Source: Nitrosomonas sp.
GTDB lineage: Bacteria > Pseudomonadota > Gammaproteobacteria > Burkholderiales > Nitrosomonadaceae
Direction of reading: 5' to 3'
Assembly: GCF_019635155.1 (NCBI RefSeq)
Contig: NZ_JAHBZY010000005.1
Span: forward strand, 88,023-152,022
Length of the DNA: 64,000 bases
Positions within the stretch are counted from its first letter, which is position 1, and every line of letters begins with the position of its first letter. The notes under the pieces were generated by a model, which was not told where the DNA came from, did not search any database, and saw nothing but the letters and a program-made list of their open reading frames with translations. This document shows, in pieces, positions 46,857 to 57,473 of this stretch. Position numbers and translations under genes: made by a program.

Positions 46857-47585
46857 CTAGGATGGTTTTTTAATCAATTTCGCCGCATCCAGCAAGGATT
46901 CCACGATCGCGTCGCAATCCAGTTCGTAGACATTGCGTCCTTCATTGTAGCCATAAGTCACGCAGAACACATGGCAACCGGCTGCTCTGGCAGCAATCGC
47001 ATCGTTCAACGAATCACCGATCAGCAGTGCTTCACTCGGCTGTACATCAAAATGCTTGCAAATATGTGTGAGCGGCATCGGATCGGGTTTTTTCTTGGGT
47101 AAGCTGTCGCCCGATAAAACGATTTCAAATTGTTCGTAGAGACCGGTTGCTCGCAATAGCGGAATCGTGAAGGTTTCCGCTTTATTGGTGATGCAAGCCA
47201 ATCGAAAGCCCGCTTGCTGCAAGACTTTAATGCCTTCGACCACCCCTGGATAGGGGCGTGTACTCAAACTCAAATTGTCCGCATAATGTTTCTCATAGAT
47301 CGGCAGCGCTTTGGCAAATAAGGCTGCATCCGGCTCACCGTCGAGCTCGCCGGTTAAGGTTCGCTTAACCAGCTTCTGTATGCCCTTACCGATATAAGAA
47401 CGGATGGTTTCCGTCGATTGTTCCGGCATTCCCAGATCCTTGAGCATCAGATTGGCAGACAAAGCAAGATCGCCTGCGGTGTCCAGCAATGTGCCGTCCA
47501 GATCGATCATGATGACTCTGACGGCAATCGGAAAATCAATTTTTTTAGAGGAAGCCACAGTATTGGAAGAAAGACTCTGATTCAT
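46857..47585 (-). CDS. gph: Phosphoglycolate phosphatase
   Basis: I use ATG 47585 (242 residues); the TTG at 47762 would overlap rpe by more than 140 bp. The HAD motif [15 protein letters not shown] has the catalytic Asp pair. [25 protein letters not shown] and [22 protein letters not shown] match the other HAD motifs. It removes 2-phosphoglycolate, important with a Calvin cycle. The rpe-gph-trpE order is common in betaproteobacteria. Confidence 0.92.
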   Translation of the reverse strand: MNQSLSSNTVASSKKIDFPIAVRVIMIDLDGTLLDTAGDLALSANLMLKDLGMPEQSTETIRSYIGKGIQKLVKRTLTGELDGEPDAALFAKALPIYEKHYADNLSLSTRPYPGVVEGIKVLQQAGFRLACITNKAETFTIPLLRATGLYEQFEIVLSGDSLPKKKPDPMPLTHICKHFDVQPSEALLIGDSLNDAIAARAAGCHVFCVTYGYNEGRNVYELDCDAIVESLLDAAKLIKKPS

Positions 47586-47619
47586 TAATGTGTAAATATT
47601 AAACAGGAGTGAAGGTTGC

Positions 47620-48300
47620 TTATACTTTTGCCAATTCGGCGCGGAATGCTGCGACAACGCTGTCGTAACGGTGGGGATCGGTATCTTTGCCGGCATTGTA
47701 AATTGCCGATCCGGCGACAAATGTGTCGGCGCCGGCGCGCGCGATTTCAGCGATGTTGTCAACTTTTACGCCGCCATCAATTTCCAACAGAATGTTGCTA
47801 TTGCCGCTGGCGTCCAAACGTTTTCTGACAGCGCGCAATTTGTTCAATGCTTCGGGAATGAATTTCTGTCCGCCAAAGCCAGGATTGACCGACATGATCA
47901 GAATCAGATCCAGCTTGTCGAGTACATGATCCAAATAATAGAGCGGTGTCGCCGGGTTAAATACCAAACCGGCCTTGCAACCTTGTTCTTTGATCAGGCC
48001 AATGGTACGGTCGATATGATTGGATGCTTCCGGGTGAAAGGAAATGATATTGGCGCCTGCTTTGGCAAAATCGGGAATAATGCGATCGACCGGTTCGACC
48101 ATCAAATGCACGTCGATGATGGCGTCGGTGACAGGACGGATTGCTTCACATACCAAAGGACCGATCGTCAAATTGGGTACATAGTGGTTGTCCATTACGT
48201 CAAAATGAACGATATCCGCGCCGGAAGCAATGACATCGGTGATTTCCTGACCGAGTTTGGCGAAATTGGCGGACAGAATGCTGGGTGCTAAGCGAAACAT
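47620..48300 (-). CDS. rpe: Ribulose-phosphate 3-epimerase
   Basis: ATG 48300 follows GAGAGG. The 226-residue TIM barrel has [44 protein letters not shown] [12 protein letters not shown] and [13 protein letters not shown], the full family signature with metal-binding His and Asp residues. It interconverts ribulose-5-phosphate and xylulose-5-phosphate in the pentose phosphate and Calvin cycles. First gene of the operon with gph and trpE. Confidence 0.96.
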   Translation of the reverse strand: MFRLAPSILSANFAKLGQEITDVIASGADIVHFDVMDNHYVPNLTIGPLVCEAIRPVTDAIIDVHLMVEPVDRIIPDFAKAGANIISFHPEASNHIDRTIGLIKEQGCKAGLVFNPATPLYYLDHVLDKLDLILIMSVNPGFGGQKFIPEALNKLRAVRKRLDASGNSNILLEIDGGVKVDNIAEIARAGADTFVAGSAIYNAGKDTDPHRYDSVVAAFRAELAKV

Positions 48301-48444
48301 GAAAAACCTCTCGAATGAAATCAAATTGCTTATTTTAACCTTAATTAGTCGGTTGCGCGTGAAAGAGTGTAAACGGATATGAATTTCATCCGGTTAATCC
48401 GTTTTTTTATTTTTTCTTGGTACACTACTTAAAAGAACCAGTGA

Positions 48445-48849
48445 ATGGCAGGAAAAAAACAAATGTCCGAAGAAGATAAGAAATACGAAATAGATATTAC
48501 TGTTCGAGCCGTCTACTTACCCGATCAATCGGATGAGGAAGCTGACCGGCACGTGTTTGCGTATACCATTACGATTGCTAACAACGGTACGGTCGCCACA
48601 CAATTAATCAGCAGGCATTGGATCATCAATAACGGCGATGGCACGACGCAGGAAGTACGCGGACTGGGTGTGGTCGGAGAGCAGCCATTGCTTAAACCCG
48701 GCGATAGGTTTGAATATACCAGCGGAACAGTCATTTCAACATCGGTCGGATCAATGAAAGGCAGCTATCAGATGGCGGCAGAAGACGGTGTTCATTTTGA
48801 TGTGGCAATACCGGAATTCATGCTGAGTGTGCCAAGAACGTTACATTAG
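48445..48849 (+). CDS. apaG: ApaG protein
   Basis: The 134-residue protein has the ApaG fold with YEIDITVRAVYLPDQS, FAYTITIANNGTVATQLISRHWIINNGDG and KPGDRFEYTSGTVIS, a strong family match. ApaG is an Ig-like protein of unclear role, sometimes linked to ApaH and CO2/acid stress. ATG 48463 is another possible start. Confidence 0.92.
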   Translation: MAGKKQMSEEDKKYEIDITVRAVYLPDQSDEEADRHVFAYTITIANNGTVATQLISRHWIINNGDGTTQEVRGLGVVGEQPLLKPGDRFEYTSGTVISTSVGSMKGSYQMAAEDGVHFDVAIPEFMLSVPRTLH

Positions 48850-48907
48850 AATGATCAATGGCTGATTCTAATACCCTGTTTATAGATCGTTGAATCCTCT
48901 TGTTCCA

Positions 48908-49612
48908 ATGAGCGGCAAGCTTTATTTGATTCCATCGCCCATCAGCCAGGAAGATATTGCTTGGGTGTTACCGGCGGCAGTACAGCAATGCGTTGCCGAA
49001 TTGCGCTACTTTATCGTTGAGCATCCTAAAACCGCGCGGCAATTTCTTAAGCAAATCGGTTGCAAACAGCCATTGCAAACACTGCATATGCAAGCACTCA
49101 ATGAACACACGTCAAGCAAGGATTTGCCGGAATTGTTAAAACCACTGCTGGAAGGGAACGATGTGGGGTTGTTATCAGAAGCGGGATGTCCGGCGGTGGC
49201 GGATCCGGGAGCGGAATTAATCCGCCTGGCGCATGAAAATAATATTACCGTGACGCCTTTGGTTGGACCTTCCTCTATTTTGCTGGCATTGATGGCATCG
49301 GGCTTGAATGGTCAGCGATTTGCTTTTCATGGTTATTTGCCGGTCGAAAGTGCCGCAAGGGCCGGTAAGCTCTTGGAGCTGGAAAAGTTTTCGATCAGCC
49401 AGCAGCAGACGCAAATATTTATTGAAGCACCATACCGTAATCAGAAATTACTGGAACACCTGGTGAGCGTGTGCCGCGATACCACCGATTTATGTATTGC
49501 CAGTCACCTTACTTTTTCCAGCGAGACGATTGCAACCAAGTCGATCAGGGAGTGGCGTAAGCACCTGCCGGATATCAACAAAATACCGGCCATTTTTTTA
49601 TTGCATGGATAG
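48908..49612 (+). CDS. Tetrapyrrole methylase-family (RsmI-like) SAM methyltransferase
   Basis: The start is ATG 48908 (MSGKLYLIPSPIS); the earlier TTG at 48890 has no ribosome site. The 234-residue protein has DVGLLSEAGCPAVADPGAELIRLAHENNITVTPLVGPSSILLALMASGL, the SAM-binding core of RsmI-type enzymes. Members methylate 16S rRNA at the 2'-O of C1402, but shorter relatives like this have unproved targets. Single gene. Confidence 0.85.
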   Translation: MSGKLYLIPSPISQEDIAWVLPAAVQQCVAELRYFIVEHPKTARQFLKQIGCKQPLQTLHMQALNEHTSSKDLPELLKPLLEGNDVGLLSEAGCPAVADPGAELIRLAHENNITVTPLVGPSSILLALMASGLNGQRFAFHGYLPVESAARAGKLLELEKFSISQQQTQIFIEAPYRNQKLLEHLVSVCRDTTDLCIASHLTFSSETIATKSIREWRKHLPDINKIPAIFLLHG

Positions 49613-49662
49613 GTGGATAGCGGGGTAAACGTTGACTGCGCTTGGTTAGCCGGATATTCGGG

Positions 49663-50058
49663 TTATTGACCCGGAAGTTTTCTCTGTATGAATTCTATCT
49701 TATATCCATCCGGGTCTTCGATAAACGCAATCACTGTCGTGCCATGTTTCATCGGCCCAGCTTCACGGGTAACCTTGCCACCGAGTTTTTTGGCGTTCTC
49801 ACAGGCTTGATAGGCATCATCGACTTCAATAGCGATATGGCCGTAGCCTTCTCCCAGATTGTAGGAAGAAGTATCCCAATTGTGCGTCAATTCCAGAACA
49901 GCGCCGTTTGCTTCATCTTGATAACCGACAAAAGCAAGTGTAAATCTGCCATCAGGGTACTCTTTGCGGCGCAATAGCCTCATACCTAACACTTGCGTAT
50001 AGAAAGCCAGGGATTTTTCAAGGTTGCCGACACGGAGCATGGTATGCAGAATGCGCAT
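49663..50058 (-). CDS. gloA: Lactoylglutathione lyase (glyoxalase I)
   Basis: The 131-residue enzyme has the vicinal-oxygen-chelate repeats [26 protein letters not shown] and [16 protein letters not shown]. The metal ligands are His5, Glu56, His74 and Glu122 by family alignment. It converts the methylglyoxal-glutathione adduct to S-lactoylglutathione. The ATG at 50058 directly abuts the rubredoxin stop, so both are in one transcript. Confidence 0.93.
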   Translation of the reverse strand: MRILHTMLRVGNLEKSLAFYTQVLGMRLLRRKEYPDGRFTLAFVGYQDEANGAVLELTHNWDTSSYNLGEGYGHIAIEVDDAYQACENAKKLGGKVTREAGPMKHGTTVIAFIEDPDGYKIEFIQRKLPGQ

Positions 50059-50247
50059 TTATATTTTTACCATTTCAAAATCATCTTTACGTGCGCCGCA
50101 TTCGGGGCAAGTCCAGTTAATCGGTACATCTTCCCAACGCGTACCTGGCGCAATACCCTCATCCGGCGCTCCCGCGGCTTCATCATAAATATAGCCGCAA
50201 ATTAGACACATATAACGATTGTATTCACGATTCTCATCAGTTGGCAT
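50059..50247 (-). CDS. Rubredoxin
   Basis: ATG 50247 is used; a TTG at 50259 is too close to the GGAAG site. The 62-residue protein has the two metal knuckles [15 protein letters not shown] and [10 protein letters not shown], so four Cys bind one iron. It is a cytoplasmic electron carrier. It lies immediately upstream of gloA on the same strand. Confidence 0.9.
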   Translation of the reverse strand: MPTDENREYNRYMCLICGYIYDEAAGAPDEGIAPGTRWEDVPINWTCPECGARKDDFEMVKI

Positions 50248-50299
50248 GATAGATAGCAACTTCCTTTTAGGTTAAAATGACATTTTACGGTATTAATGC

Positions 50300-51163
50300 A
50301 TGTTACAGCCACCCCCAATTGTACTTTCTTTTGCAGCGAATGATCCCAGTGGTGGAGCAGGTCTTCAAGCGGATTTGTTGGCGATTGCCAGTCTGGGTTG
50401 CCATCCATTATCGGTGATGACGGCGATTACCGTTCAAGATACTGCCGGTGTCGAAGATGTCATGCCGCTTGATCCCGAATGGGTTGCCGATCAAGCCAGA
50501 GCGGTTCTTGAGGATATGCCCGTTCAAGTTTTTAAGATCGGTTTATTAGGCAGCGTTGAAATTATCGCCACGATTGCAGAAGTTATTTCTGATTATCCGC
50601 AGATTCCGCTCGTGATGGACCCTGTTTTGACTTCCGGCCGGGGAGACGAGCTGGCGAGCGAGGAAATGATTGATGCCATGCGGGAATTATTATTGCCGCA
50701 AGTGACGGTCTTAACACCCAATAGCCTGGAAGCGCGGCATCTCGCTCAACTGGAAAACGACAGTCATGTCACTAAATTGGATTTAAGCTTATGCGCTCAA
50801 CGGTTGCTGGATCTGGGATGCGAGTATGTGCTGATAACAGGCACTCACGAAAATACCGCGCAAGTGACCAATACTTTGTTTGCAGCGGATGGTACGGCGC
50901 GATCCGATCATTGGGAGCGGCTTCCTAATACCTATCATGGTTCGGGTTGTACTCTTGCATCAGCGATTGCCGCTTTTTTGGCCAACGGATTATCCATCAC
51001 AGAAAGCGTAAAGGAAGCCCAGGATTACACTTGGCATACGTTGCAAGCAGGTTTCCGTCCGGGGATGGGGCAATATATTCCAAACCGGCTCTATTGGGTG
51101 AGGGATGATGAAGATGCCGGCGACGATACAGACATGTCAACTGCTCAAGAAAACGCTGATTGA
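50300..51163 (+). CDS. thiD: Hydroxymethylpyrimidine phosphate kinase
   Basis: The 287-residue ribokinase-fold enzyme has SFAANDPSGGAGLQADLLAIASLGCHPLSVMTAIT and HGSGCTLASAIAAFLANG (Cys217 region), the hallmarks of ThiD. It phosphorylates HMP-P for thiamine synthesis. Its last codons and stop (51161-51163) lie inside the MITE-like copy 51146-51221, so its C-terminal end has been replaced or extended by the element. Confidence 0.93.
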   Translation: MLQPPPIVLSFAANDPSGGAGLQADLLAIASLGCHPLSVMTAITVQDTAGVEDVMPLDPEWVADQARAVLEDMPVQVFKIGLLGSVEIIATIAEVISDYPQIPLVMDPVLTSGRGDELASEEMIDAMRELLLPQVTVLTPNSLEARHLAQLENDSHVTKLDLSLCAQRLLDLGCEYVLITGTHENTAQVTNTLFAADGTARSDHWERLPNTYHGSGCTLASAIAAFLANGLSITESVKEAQDYTWHTLQAGFRPGMGQYIPNRLYWVRDDEDAGDDTDMSTAQENAD

Positions 51164-51221
51164 TTCGATGGACGTGATGAAGCGCGAAGCGCGGGCGCGA
51201 TCAATTGATCAGCATTTCCCC
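51146..51221. repeat. Inverted-repeat element copy 3 (short) at the thiD-thiE junction
   Basis: The left arm AAGAAAACGCTGATTGATTC (two changes from the consensus) and the right arm TCAATTGATCAGCATTTCCC bracket a shortened interior. The interior ATGAAGCGCGAAGC matches the ATGAAGCACGAGGC of copy 4 in reverse. The 76-bp element contains the thiD stop and the thiE ATG. Copy type and decay state are given in the findings. Confidence 0.65.
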
Positions 51222-51857
51222 AAGATCAGCGGACTTTACGCGATTACACCGGATCTGACGAATACTGGCGAATTGCTTGCAAAGACGCAGCAAGTATTGA
51301 TTGGCGGAGTTCAACTCGTTCAATACCGGAGTAAATCGGCTAACGTCGCTTTGCTGAGGGAGCAAGCCGGATTGATGCGGCAACTATGCAGCGAATACCG
51401 GGTGCCATTGATCATCAATGATCATATCGATTTGGTAATAGCGGTCGATGCGGATGGTGTTCATGTGGGCCGAGAAGATGCGGGCGTTGCTGCAGCGAGG
51501 AAGCATCTCGGGGAAAATAAAATTGTGGGAGCATCGTGCTATAACGATTTGGAGCGGGCGCAGCGAGCAGAGCAAGATGGTGCCGACTACGTGGCATTTG
51601 GCGCATTCTTTCCTTCATTGACGAAAACCGATGCTGTTTCCGTCCCCGGACATTTGACCGGGCAAGCGAAACAAAAAATCTCGATTCCAATCGTGGGGAT
51701 CGGCGGTATCCGGTTGGGCAACGCCAGGCAAGTGATTACAAGCGGCTGTGCCGCGATTGCGGTGTGTGCCGATTTGTTTATGAGCGGCGACATTACAGCA
51801 CGGGCCAAGCAATTTACACAATTATTTGCAGAGTTTTCAATACCTACCAACAACTAA
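51168..51857 (+). CDS. thiE: Thiamine-phosphate synthase
   Basis: The likely start is ATG 51168; all codons before SGLYAITPDL are derived from the repeat element, while a frame from 51105 runs in thiD. The 229-residue TIM barrel has SGLYAITPDL, LIINDHIDLVIAVDADGVHVGREDA, VGASCYNDLERAQRAEQDGADYVAFGAFFPSLTK and VGIGGI, diagnostic of ThiE. It joins HMP-PP and HET-P. The gene starts 4 bp after the thiD stop. Confidence 0.92.
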   Translation: MDVMKREARARSIDQHFPKISGLYAITPDLTNTGELLAKTQQVLIGGVQLVQYRSKSANVALLREQAGLMRQLCSEYRVPLIINDHIDLVIAVDADGVHVGREDAGVAAARKHLGENKIVGASCYNDLERAQRAEQDGADYVAFGAFFPSLTKTDAVSVPGHLTGQAKQKISIPIVGIGGIRLGNARQVITSGCAAIAVCADLFMSGDITARAKQFTQLFAEFSIPTNN

Positions 51858-51879
51858 CTAATTTTTAAAGAGCGATCAA

Positions 51880-53160
51880 ATGACTTCACGCAATCATCAA
51901 CTATTTGAACAATCACAACAATATATACCCGGCGGTGTGAATTCTCCCGTTCGAGCATTTAAATCGGTGGGAGGGGAACCGGTATTTTTTCAACGCGGTG
52001 AAGGCGCGTATTTCTGGGATGCGGATGGGAAATCCTATATTGATTATGTGGGGTCATGGGGACCGTTGATTTTGGGTCATGCTCATCCTGAGGTGGTGAA
52101 GGCCGTGCAAACCGCCGCTCAAAATGGATTGACTTTTGGCGCTCCTACCGAAGCGGAATTGGAAATCGCCAAGCTGATTTGCCAAATGGTTCCATCCATT
52201 GAACAAGTGCGATTGGTGAGTTCCGGCACGGAAGCGGGTATGAGCGTTATCCGCTTGGCGCGTGGTTTTACTGGCAGAAGCAAGATCATTAAATTCGAAG
52301 GTTGTTATCACGGTCATGACGATTCCTTGCTGGTCAAAGCGGGCTCGGGTGCCTTAACTTTCGGTAATCCAAGTTCCGCCGGCGTTCCTGCGGAAACAGC
52401 CGGGCATACCATTGTCCTGGATTACAACGATATATCCGGTATTGAAGAAGCCTTCAGCAAATGGGGTAATGAAATTGCGGCCGTGATTGTTGAACCGGTT
52501 GCGGGAAACATGAATTTGATCGCTCCGAAGGCGGATTTTCTCGCCAAACTGCGGACACTATGCTCGAAGAATGGCAGTGTGCTGATATTTGATGAAGTGA
52601 TGACGGGGTTTCGTGTTGGATTGGGGTGCGCGCAAGGGCTTTATCAAATCAAACCTGATTTGACAGCTTTGGGGAAAGTTATTGGCGGCGGTATGCCGAT
52701 GGCCGCATTTGGCGGACGCCGCGAGATCATGCAATGTCTTGCGCCATTGGGACCGGTTTATCAAGCGGGTACGCTTTCCGGAAATCCGGTGGCGGTTGCC
52801 GCTGGAATGGCGACGCTCCGATTAATTCAAGTGCCAGGGTTTTACGATAAGCTGTCAAATAGAACCCGGCAGCTTGTTGATGGCATTAGCGCAGCCGCGA
52901 AAAAATACGGCATCGATTTTTGCGCACAGTCGGTTGGCGGGATGTTCGGGCTTTATTTCAGCAAGGCTATTCCCACCAGTTTTGCCGAGGTAATGCAATG
53001 CGACAAGGCGGCGTTTAATCGATTTTTCCATGCCATGCTGGAGGAAGGCGTTTATTTTGCGCCTTCAGCGTTTGAGGCCGGATTCGTATCGTCAGCGCAT
53101 GGCGACAGGGAACTTGATCAAACCTTGTCGGCAGCCGATAAAATATTTAAGAATTGGTAG
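51880..53160 (+). CDS. hemL: Glutamate-1-semialdehyde 2,1-aminomutase
   Basis: The 426-residue PLP enzyme has [41 protein letters not shown] and [19 protein letters not shown], with Lys266 as the PLP lysine. It makes 5-aminolevulinate in haem synthesis. Close spacing (22 bp) with thiE suggests a shared transcript. A strong terminator follows. Confidence 0.97.
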   Translation: MTSRNHQLFEQSQQYIPGGVNSPVRAFKSVGGEPVFFQRGEGAYFWDADGKSYIDYVGSWGPLILGHAHPEVVKAVQTAAQNGLTFGAPTEAELEIAKLICQMVPSIEQVRLVSSGTEAGMSVIRLARGFTGRSKIIKFEGCYHGHDDSLLVKAGSGALTFGNPSSAGVPAETAGHTIVLDYNDISGIEEAFSKWGNEIAAVIVEPVAGNMNLIAPKADFLAKLRTLCSKNGSVLIFDEVMTGFRVGLGCAQGLYQIKPDLTALGKVIGGGMPMAAFGGRREIMQCLAPLGPVYQAGTLSGNPVAVAAGMATLRLIQVPGFYDKLSNRTRQLVDGISAAAKKYGIDFCAQSVGGMFGLYFSKAIPTSFAEVMQCDKAAFNRFFHAMLEEGVYFAPSAFEAGFVSSAHGDRELDQTLSAADKIFKNW

Positions 53161-53171
53161 CAGTGGATAAC

Positions 53172-53201
53172 AAAAAAGGCGATCCTTGGATCGCCTTTTT
53201 T
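53172..53201. terminator. Bidirectional Rho-independent terminator after hemL
   Basis: AAAAAAGGCGATCC and GGATCGCCTTTTTT pair with a two-base loop. A-run and T-run flank both sides, so it ends hemL and, from the other strand, the cytochrome c4 gene. Confidence 0.9.
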
Positions 53202-53219
53202 GTTTGTGCAGAATGTTCG

Positions 53220-53885
53220 TTAGCGAATCGTTGCAATATAAGCAGAAACGGCTCTCTTTTCATGCGCGCTCATGCGGCTGACAACTTGTTGCATGACCGC
53301 ATTATCATTGGCGCGGTCGCCTTTGTTAAATTGATCGAGCTGCGACAATGTGTACTCTGCGTGTTGTCCGCCAACAGCAGGGTAATGGGGTGGAAGACCA
53401 GAGCCGTTCGGGCCGTGACAGCTTGCGCAGGCAGGAATGCCATTTTCAATATTGCCACCATGGTAAAGAATCTTGCCGACTTCCAGCATGCTCTCATCGA
53501 CCGGTGCTTGGCTTGGATTGGTTTTTTGTTTGGCATAGTAGGCGCCCAATGCCTTCATGTCTTCTTGGGAAAGCGCCGCAACCATAGCGGACATCACGGG
53601 ACTGTTACGCTTTGGCGGTTCCTCACCATTTGCCTTGAAATCCATCAACTGCTTGGTGATATACTCCGCATGCTGTCCGGCCAGAATCGGGTTCATTGGG
53701 ATGACACTATTGCCGTCAGCGTTGTGGCAACCGGCGCAAGTGCCTGCGGCAATTTCTTCAACCGTAGCGGGTGCGGCAGCAGCAGGCGCAGGATCCGTGG
53801 AATCGGATTCGGAGGCTGTTTCGGCTGAAATCGGCATAGCGACTAATAATGCTGCAAATAAGACCATATTCTTGAAAATTTTCAT
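53220..53885 (-). CDS. Dihaem cytochrome c4
   Basis: The 221-residue protein has a signal peptide ending near ISA and two haem sites CAGCH and CASCH, each in an 80-90-residue domain. The distal Met ligands are in PMNPILAGQH and later VMSAMV. The C4 family carries electrons in the periplasm to terminal oxidases or other acceptors. The soluble c4 here fits a respiratory chain with several cytochromes c. Single gene, terminated by the shared hairpin. Confidence 0.92.
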   Translation of the reverse strand: MKIFKNMVLFAALLVAMPISAETASESDSTDPAPAAAAPATVEEIAAGTCAGCHNADGNSVIPMNPILAGQHAEYITKQLMDFKANGEEPPKRNSPVMSAMVAALSQEDMKALGAYYAKQKTNPSQAPVDESMLEVGKILYHGGNIENGIPACASCHGPNGSGLPPHYPAVGGQHAEYTLSQLDQFNKGDRANDNAVMQQVVSRMSAHEKRAVSAYIATIR

Positions 53886-54019
53886 GTTTCTTGTTCCGTT
53901 TTTAAAGGCATCTAAAAGTTGGTTGGTGTGTTTGTGAAATAACGGCGTATTTTAGCAAGGCAAAAGCGCGTTAACAACAAAATTAATAGGGTTGTTGTTA
54001 TTTAATATTTTATTTTTCA

Positions 54020-54610
54020 ATGAGAATAATCTTTATTATCCTGCTAATAGTGAACGTTGCATTTTTTGCCAGTCCGCAGTTTCGCTCGGATGTTCGAAAT
54101 GACAACATTCCAACGCCCGTGAATCCGGAGAAGATTATTTTAGTACCGGCTCATGAAAATTGTTTAATATGGGGCAATTTTTACGAAGAACAAATACAAT
54201 ATGCAGTATCCGTATTATCCGAGCTATTTCCTGATTTGGTTTACAGTTTGGAGGAGGCTGGCGATACCGCCATGTACTGGCTTTATATTCCGCCTTATCC
54301 GAATAAAGAATTGGCCAATCGTGAAATCAACAAACTCAGAAATCTGGGGATCGTGAGTTTTCGTGTTAAAGACGACAATCAGTGGGAAAATGCCATATCG
54401 CTAGGCATGTTTTATGATCAGAACGACGCGCTCAAACAATTGCGGGAAGTGGAAAAGAAAGGAATCACGGTTGCTAAAATCGATAATCGAACCGTTCTTC
54501 TTAAAAAAATTGTTATTCGCGAATCGACGCAAATTATTAAGGATTCGATGCGTAAGTTAGCCGAGCAATTCGAGGATACGCATCTTCATTCCGATCAGTG
54601 TGAACGTTGA
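54020..54610 (+). CDS. Membrane-anchored SPOR-like protein
   Basis: The 196-residue protein has an N-terminal anchor (about 2-18) and a periplasmic part with a SPOR-like repeat: YWLYIPPYPNKELANREINKLRNLGIVSFRVKD and ISLGMFYDQNDALKQLREVEKKGI. SPOR domains bind denuded glycans at division sites. The match is at domain level; no other domain is seen. Start ATG 54020 lies at the base of a T-rich region. Confidence 0.7.
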   Translation: MRIIFIILLIVNVAFFASPQFRSDVRNDNIPTPVNPEKIILVPAHENCLIWGNFYEEQIQYAVSVLSELFPDLVYSLEEAGDTAMYWLYIPPYPNKELANREINKLRNLGIVSFRVKDDNQWENAISLGMFYDQNDALKQLREVEKKGITVAKIDNRTVLLKKIVIRESTQIIKDSMRKLAEQFEDTHLHSDQCER

Positions 54611-54698
54611 TCCGATCGTTTCAATTTCAATAACAGACCGATAGTGGCATTTTAAAATACTGATATCCAGGACATCATCATATCTGAATGAAAACATT

Positions 54699-55505
54699 AT
54701 GAAGGTAACCATTAAAACACCGCAGGAGATCGAGAAAATGCGCATCGCGGGGCGATTGGCCTCGGAGGTTCTGGATTTTATCGCTCCCCATGTCACAACC
54801 GGCATTACGACCGAAGAGTTGGATACGTTATGTCATAACTATATGGTGAATGTGCAGAAAACCATTCCGGCGCCGCTGAATTACGCGCCGTCCGGGCACG
54901 CGCCTTATCCAAAATCGATTTGCACGTCGGTCAACAATCAAATATGTCACGGTGTTCCAGGTAAGAAAATACTTAAAAACGGCGACATCATCAATGTCGA
55001 CATCACTGTTATCTACGAAGGCTATCACGGCGATACCAGCCGAATGTTCTATGTCGGCGAACCTTCCATTCAAGCCAAGCGCTTGTGTGAGGTTACTTAT
55101 GAGGCCATGTGGCGCGGCATTGATCAAATTGCACCGGGCAAGCATCTGGGCGATATCGGCTATGCCATTCAGAAATTGGCGGAAGGCGTCGGTTATAGCG
55201 TGGTCAGGGAATTTTGCGGTCATGGTATCGGTGCAAAATTTCACGAAGATCCGCAAGTACTGCATTACGGGCGCCCCGGTAACGGACTGGAACTCAAAAC
55301 CGGCATGATTTTTACCGTGGAGCCGATGATCAACGCCGGAAAAGCCGCTATCCGTCATTTACCGGATGGCTGGACTGTCACCACCAAAGACGGTAGTTTA
55401 TCCGCGCAATGGGAGCATACCATTCTAGTGACTGAAAACGGTCACGAAGTGCTGACTGTGTCGGCGGGTGCGCCTGCTAAACCGGCGTATCGTTTCTCTT
55501 CTTAA
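54699..55505 (+). CDS. map: Methionine aminopeptidase, type I
   Basis: The 268-residue enzyme has the metal ligands in [19 protein letters not shown] (Asp, Asp), [13 protein letters not shown] (His), [10 protein letters not shown] (Glu) and [12 protein letters not shown] (Glu). It removes the initiator Met from proteins. It is upstream of rph with a short gap; the rph start at 55525 lies after its stop. Confidence 0.95.
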   Translation: MKVTIKTPQEIEKMRIAGRLASEVLDFIAPHVTTGITTEELDTLCHNYMVNVQKTIPAPLNYAPSGHAPYPKSICTSVNNQICHGVPGKKILKNGDIINVDITVIYEGYHGDTSRMFYVGEPSIQAKRLCEVTYEAMWRGIDQIAPGKHLGDIGYAIQKLAEGVGYSVVREFCGHGIGAKFHEDPQVLHYGRPGNGLELKTGMIFTVEPMINAGKAAIRHLPDGWTVTTKDGSLSAQWEHTILVTENGHEVLTVSAGAPAKPAYRFSS

Positions 55506-55524
55506 TCTCATTACACAAAATTTT

Positions 55525-56247
55525 ATGACACGCAGTTACCAACGCACGCCTACGCAAATCCGTCCGGTCAAAATCACGCGTCATTACATCAAGCACGCCG
55601 ACGGCTCGGTGTTAATTGAATGCGGCGATACCCGGGTGATCTGCACCGCTACTATCGCCGAACAAGTACCACCTTTCCTTAAAGGACAAGGGCAAGGCTG
55701 GCTGACTGCCGAATATGGCATGCTGCCGGGATCGACGCATTCGCGCATGCAGCGAGAAGCCGCCAAAGGCAAGCAATCTGGGCGCACTATGGAGATTCAG
55801 CGTTTGATTGGCAGAGCGCTACGCGCTGCGGTGGATCTGGAGAAACTCGGCGAACGCACTATCCACATCGATTGCGATGTCATTCAGGCGGATGGCGGCA
55901 CGCGCACTGCCAGCATCACCGGCGCGTATGTCGCGCTGCATGATGCTATTCAAAAATTGCTCGATCAACGGCGTGTCGAATTTTCACCAATTTTCGACCA
56001 CGTCGCAGCGGTCTCGGTGGGTATTTTTGAAGGCACGCCGGTGTTGGATTTGGACTATGTCGAAGACTCCGCCTGTGACACCGATATGAATGTCGTTATG
56101 ACCGGACGCTCGCACCTGATCGAAGTGCAAGGGACAGCCGAGGGCGCTGCATTCAGCCGCGACGAATTGAACACCATGCTCGATATGGCGCAGCATGGCA
56201 TTCAAGAGTTAATTGCGATTCAAAAAACGGTATTGGGTCAATCGTGA
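55525..56247 (+). CDS. rph: Ribonuclease PH
   Basis: ATG 55525 is used; the frame from 55468 overlaps map. The 240-residue phosphorolytic exonuclease has [48 protein letters not shown] and [26 protein letters not shown], the family core. It trims 3' ends of tRNAs. It overlaps rdgB by 4 bp (GTGA). Confidence 0.97.
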   Translation: MTRSYQRTPTQIRPVKITRHYIKHADGSVLIECGDTRVICTATIAEQVPPFLKGQGQGWLTAEYGMLPGSTHSRMQREAAKGKQSGRTMEIQRLIGRALRAAVDLEKLGERTIHIDCDVIQADGGTRTASITGAYVALHDAIQKLLDQRRVEFSPIFDHVAAVSVGIFEGTPVLDLDYVEDSACDTDMNVVMTGRSHLIEVQGTAEGAAFSRDELNTMLDMAQHGIQELIAIQKTVLGQS

Positions 56248-56846
56248 ATGCACTAAAGAAATTGGTCATCGCCAGCAACAATTCCGGCAAATTACGGGAG
56301 ATCGGCGAATTGCTCGCACCATTGGCGATCGAGGTGATTCCGCAATCGCAATTCGCTGCCGGTGAAGTTGACGAACCGCATCCCGCATTTGTCGAAAATG
56401 CATTGGTTAAAGCCCGTCACGCGAGTCGTTGTTCCGGGCTACCCGCGCTGGCGGACGATTCAGGCATCTGCGTCAGCGCGCTGGACGGTTCTCCCGGTGT
56501 GAATTCCGCTCGTTATGCTGGGGAACCAAAATCCGATGAGCGGAACAATCAGAAACTTGTAGCGGCATTACAAGGCAAGGTAGATCGCCGTGCTTATTAT
56601 TATTGCGTGATCGTTCTGGTCCGGCATGCCGATGATCCGCAACCGATCATTGTCGACGGCTCGTGGTATGGAGAAATCATCGATCAACCGCGCGGTGCCG
56701 GTGGCTTCGGTTACGATCCGTATTTCTGGGTACCCGAGTTCGGTAAAACTTCCGCTGAATTAACACCTGAACAGAAGAACCGCATCAGCCATCGCGGGCA
56801 AGCGCTGATGGAGCTGGCGGAGCAATTGCAAGCCGGAAAATTTTAA
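56244..56846 (+). CDS. rdgB: Non-canonical purine NTP pyrophosphatase
   Basis: GTG 56244 overlaps the rph stop. The 200-residue Maf/HAM1-fold enzyme has [43 protein letters not shown] and [36 protein letters not shown], the complete family signature. It hydrolyses dITP, XTP and similar. rph-rdgB is a common pair. Confidence 0.96.
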   Translation: MNALKKLVIASNNSGKLREIGELLAPLAIEVIPQSQFAAGEVDEPHPAFVENALVKARHASRCSGLPALADDSGICVSALDGSPGVNSARYAGEPKSDERNNQKLVAALQGKVDRRAYYYCVIVLVRHADDPQPIIVDGSWYGEIIDQPRGAGGFGYDPYFWVPEFGKTSAELTPEQKNRISHRGQALMELAEQLQAGKF

Positions 56847-56896
56847 TCTGTGAAAGGGCATTTGATTTTCCCGAAAAACTCGCAAAGAGCGGTGAG

Positions 56897-57343
56897 TTAA
56901 TCGACGGCGTTGGGGGAAAAACGGATCGATACGATACGCAGCAAGATCAACATGGTGATGGCGGCAACATGAAGGCCGACATCAATGAAGGTATATTCTT
57001 TATACCAAAGTCCGATCAGTTCACCGATCAATACGACTAATGCGACATCCAAAATAAAGGTCACTTTGACACGCCCCAGCGATAGGTAAGATTGCAAGAT
57101 TCGAATCAGTTCGAGCATCGCGAGGATCAGCACTATATCCACAATGATATGCTCGGCGATCTGTGCCCAGCCGTTTTTCAGAATCTCCGGCAAATTGAGC
57201 AATAAATTCAGCACACCGGCAGTAATCCAAGCATAAAGCGCGAGCATCAAAACACCCACGATGAATTGGATTGTGCGTGCATGCCAATTGCTATCGGTCA
57301 ATAAAAAAACATTTTTCCTTGTTGCGATTTCTTGGCGAATCAT
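56897..57343 (-). CDS. PsiE-like membrane protein
   Basis: The 148-residue protein has four hydrophobic helices (about 25-45, 61-82, 93-108 and 118-137) with the PsiE-type pattern around LNLLLNLPEILKNGW and LIGLWYKEYTFIDVGLHVAAITMLILLRIVS. PsiE proteins are phosphate-starvation inducible; no Pho box was checked here. It converges on rdgB. Confidence 0.75.
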   Translation of the reverse strand: MIRQEIATRKNVFLLTDSNWHARTIQFIVGVLMLALYAWITAGVLNLLLNLPEILKNGWAQIAEHIIVDIVLILAMLELIRILQSYLSLGRVKVTFILDVALVVLIGELIGLWYKEYTFIDVGLHVAAITMLILLRIVSIRFSPNAVD

Positions 57344-57473
57344 TCGTCTCTCCGGTTATGGTGTGAAAAGAATCACGAAGCGCCATATTAGCGATGCCAT
57401 ATAAAAGTTTCATGACACCGTGCAAAGGTCTCTGCAGAAACACCGTGTTTTATGGGATCGCGGCAATACTGCG

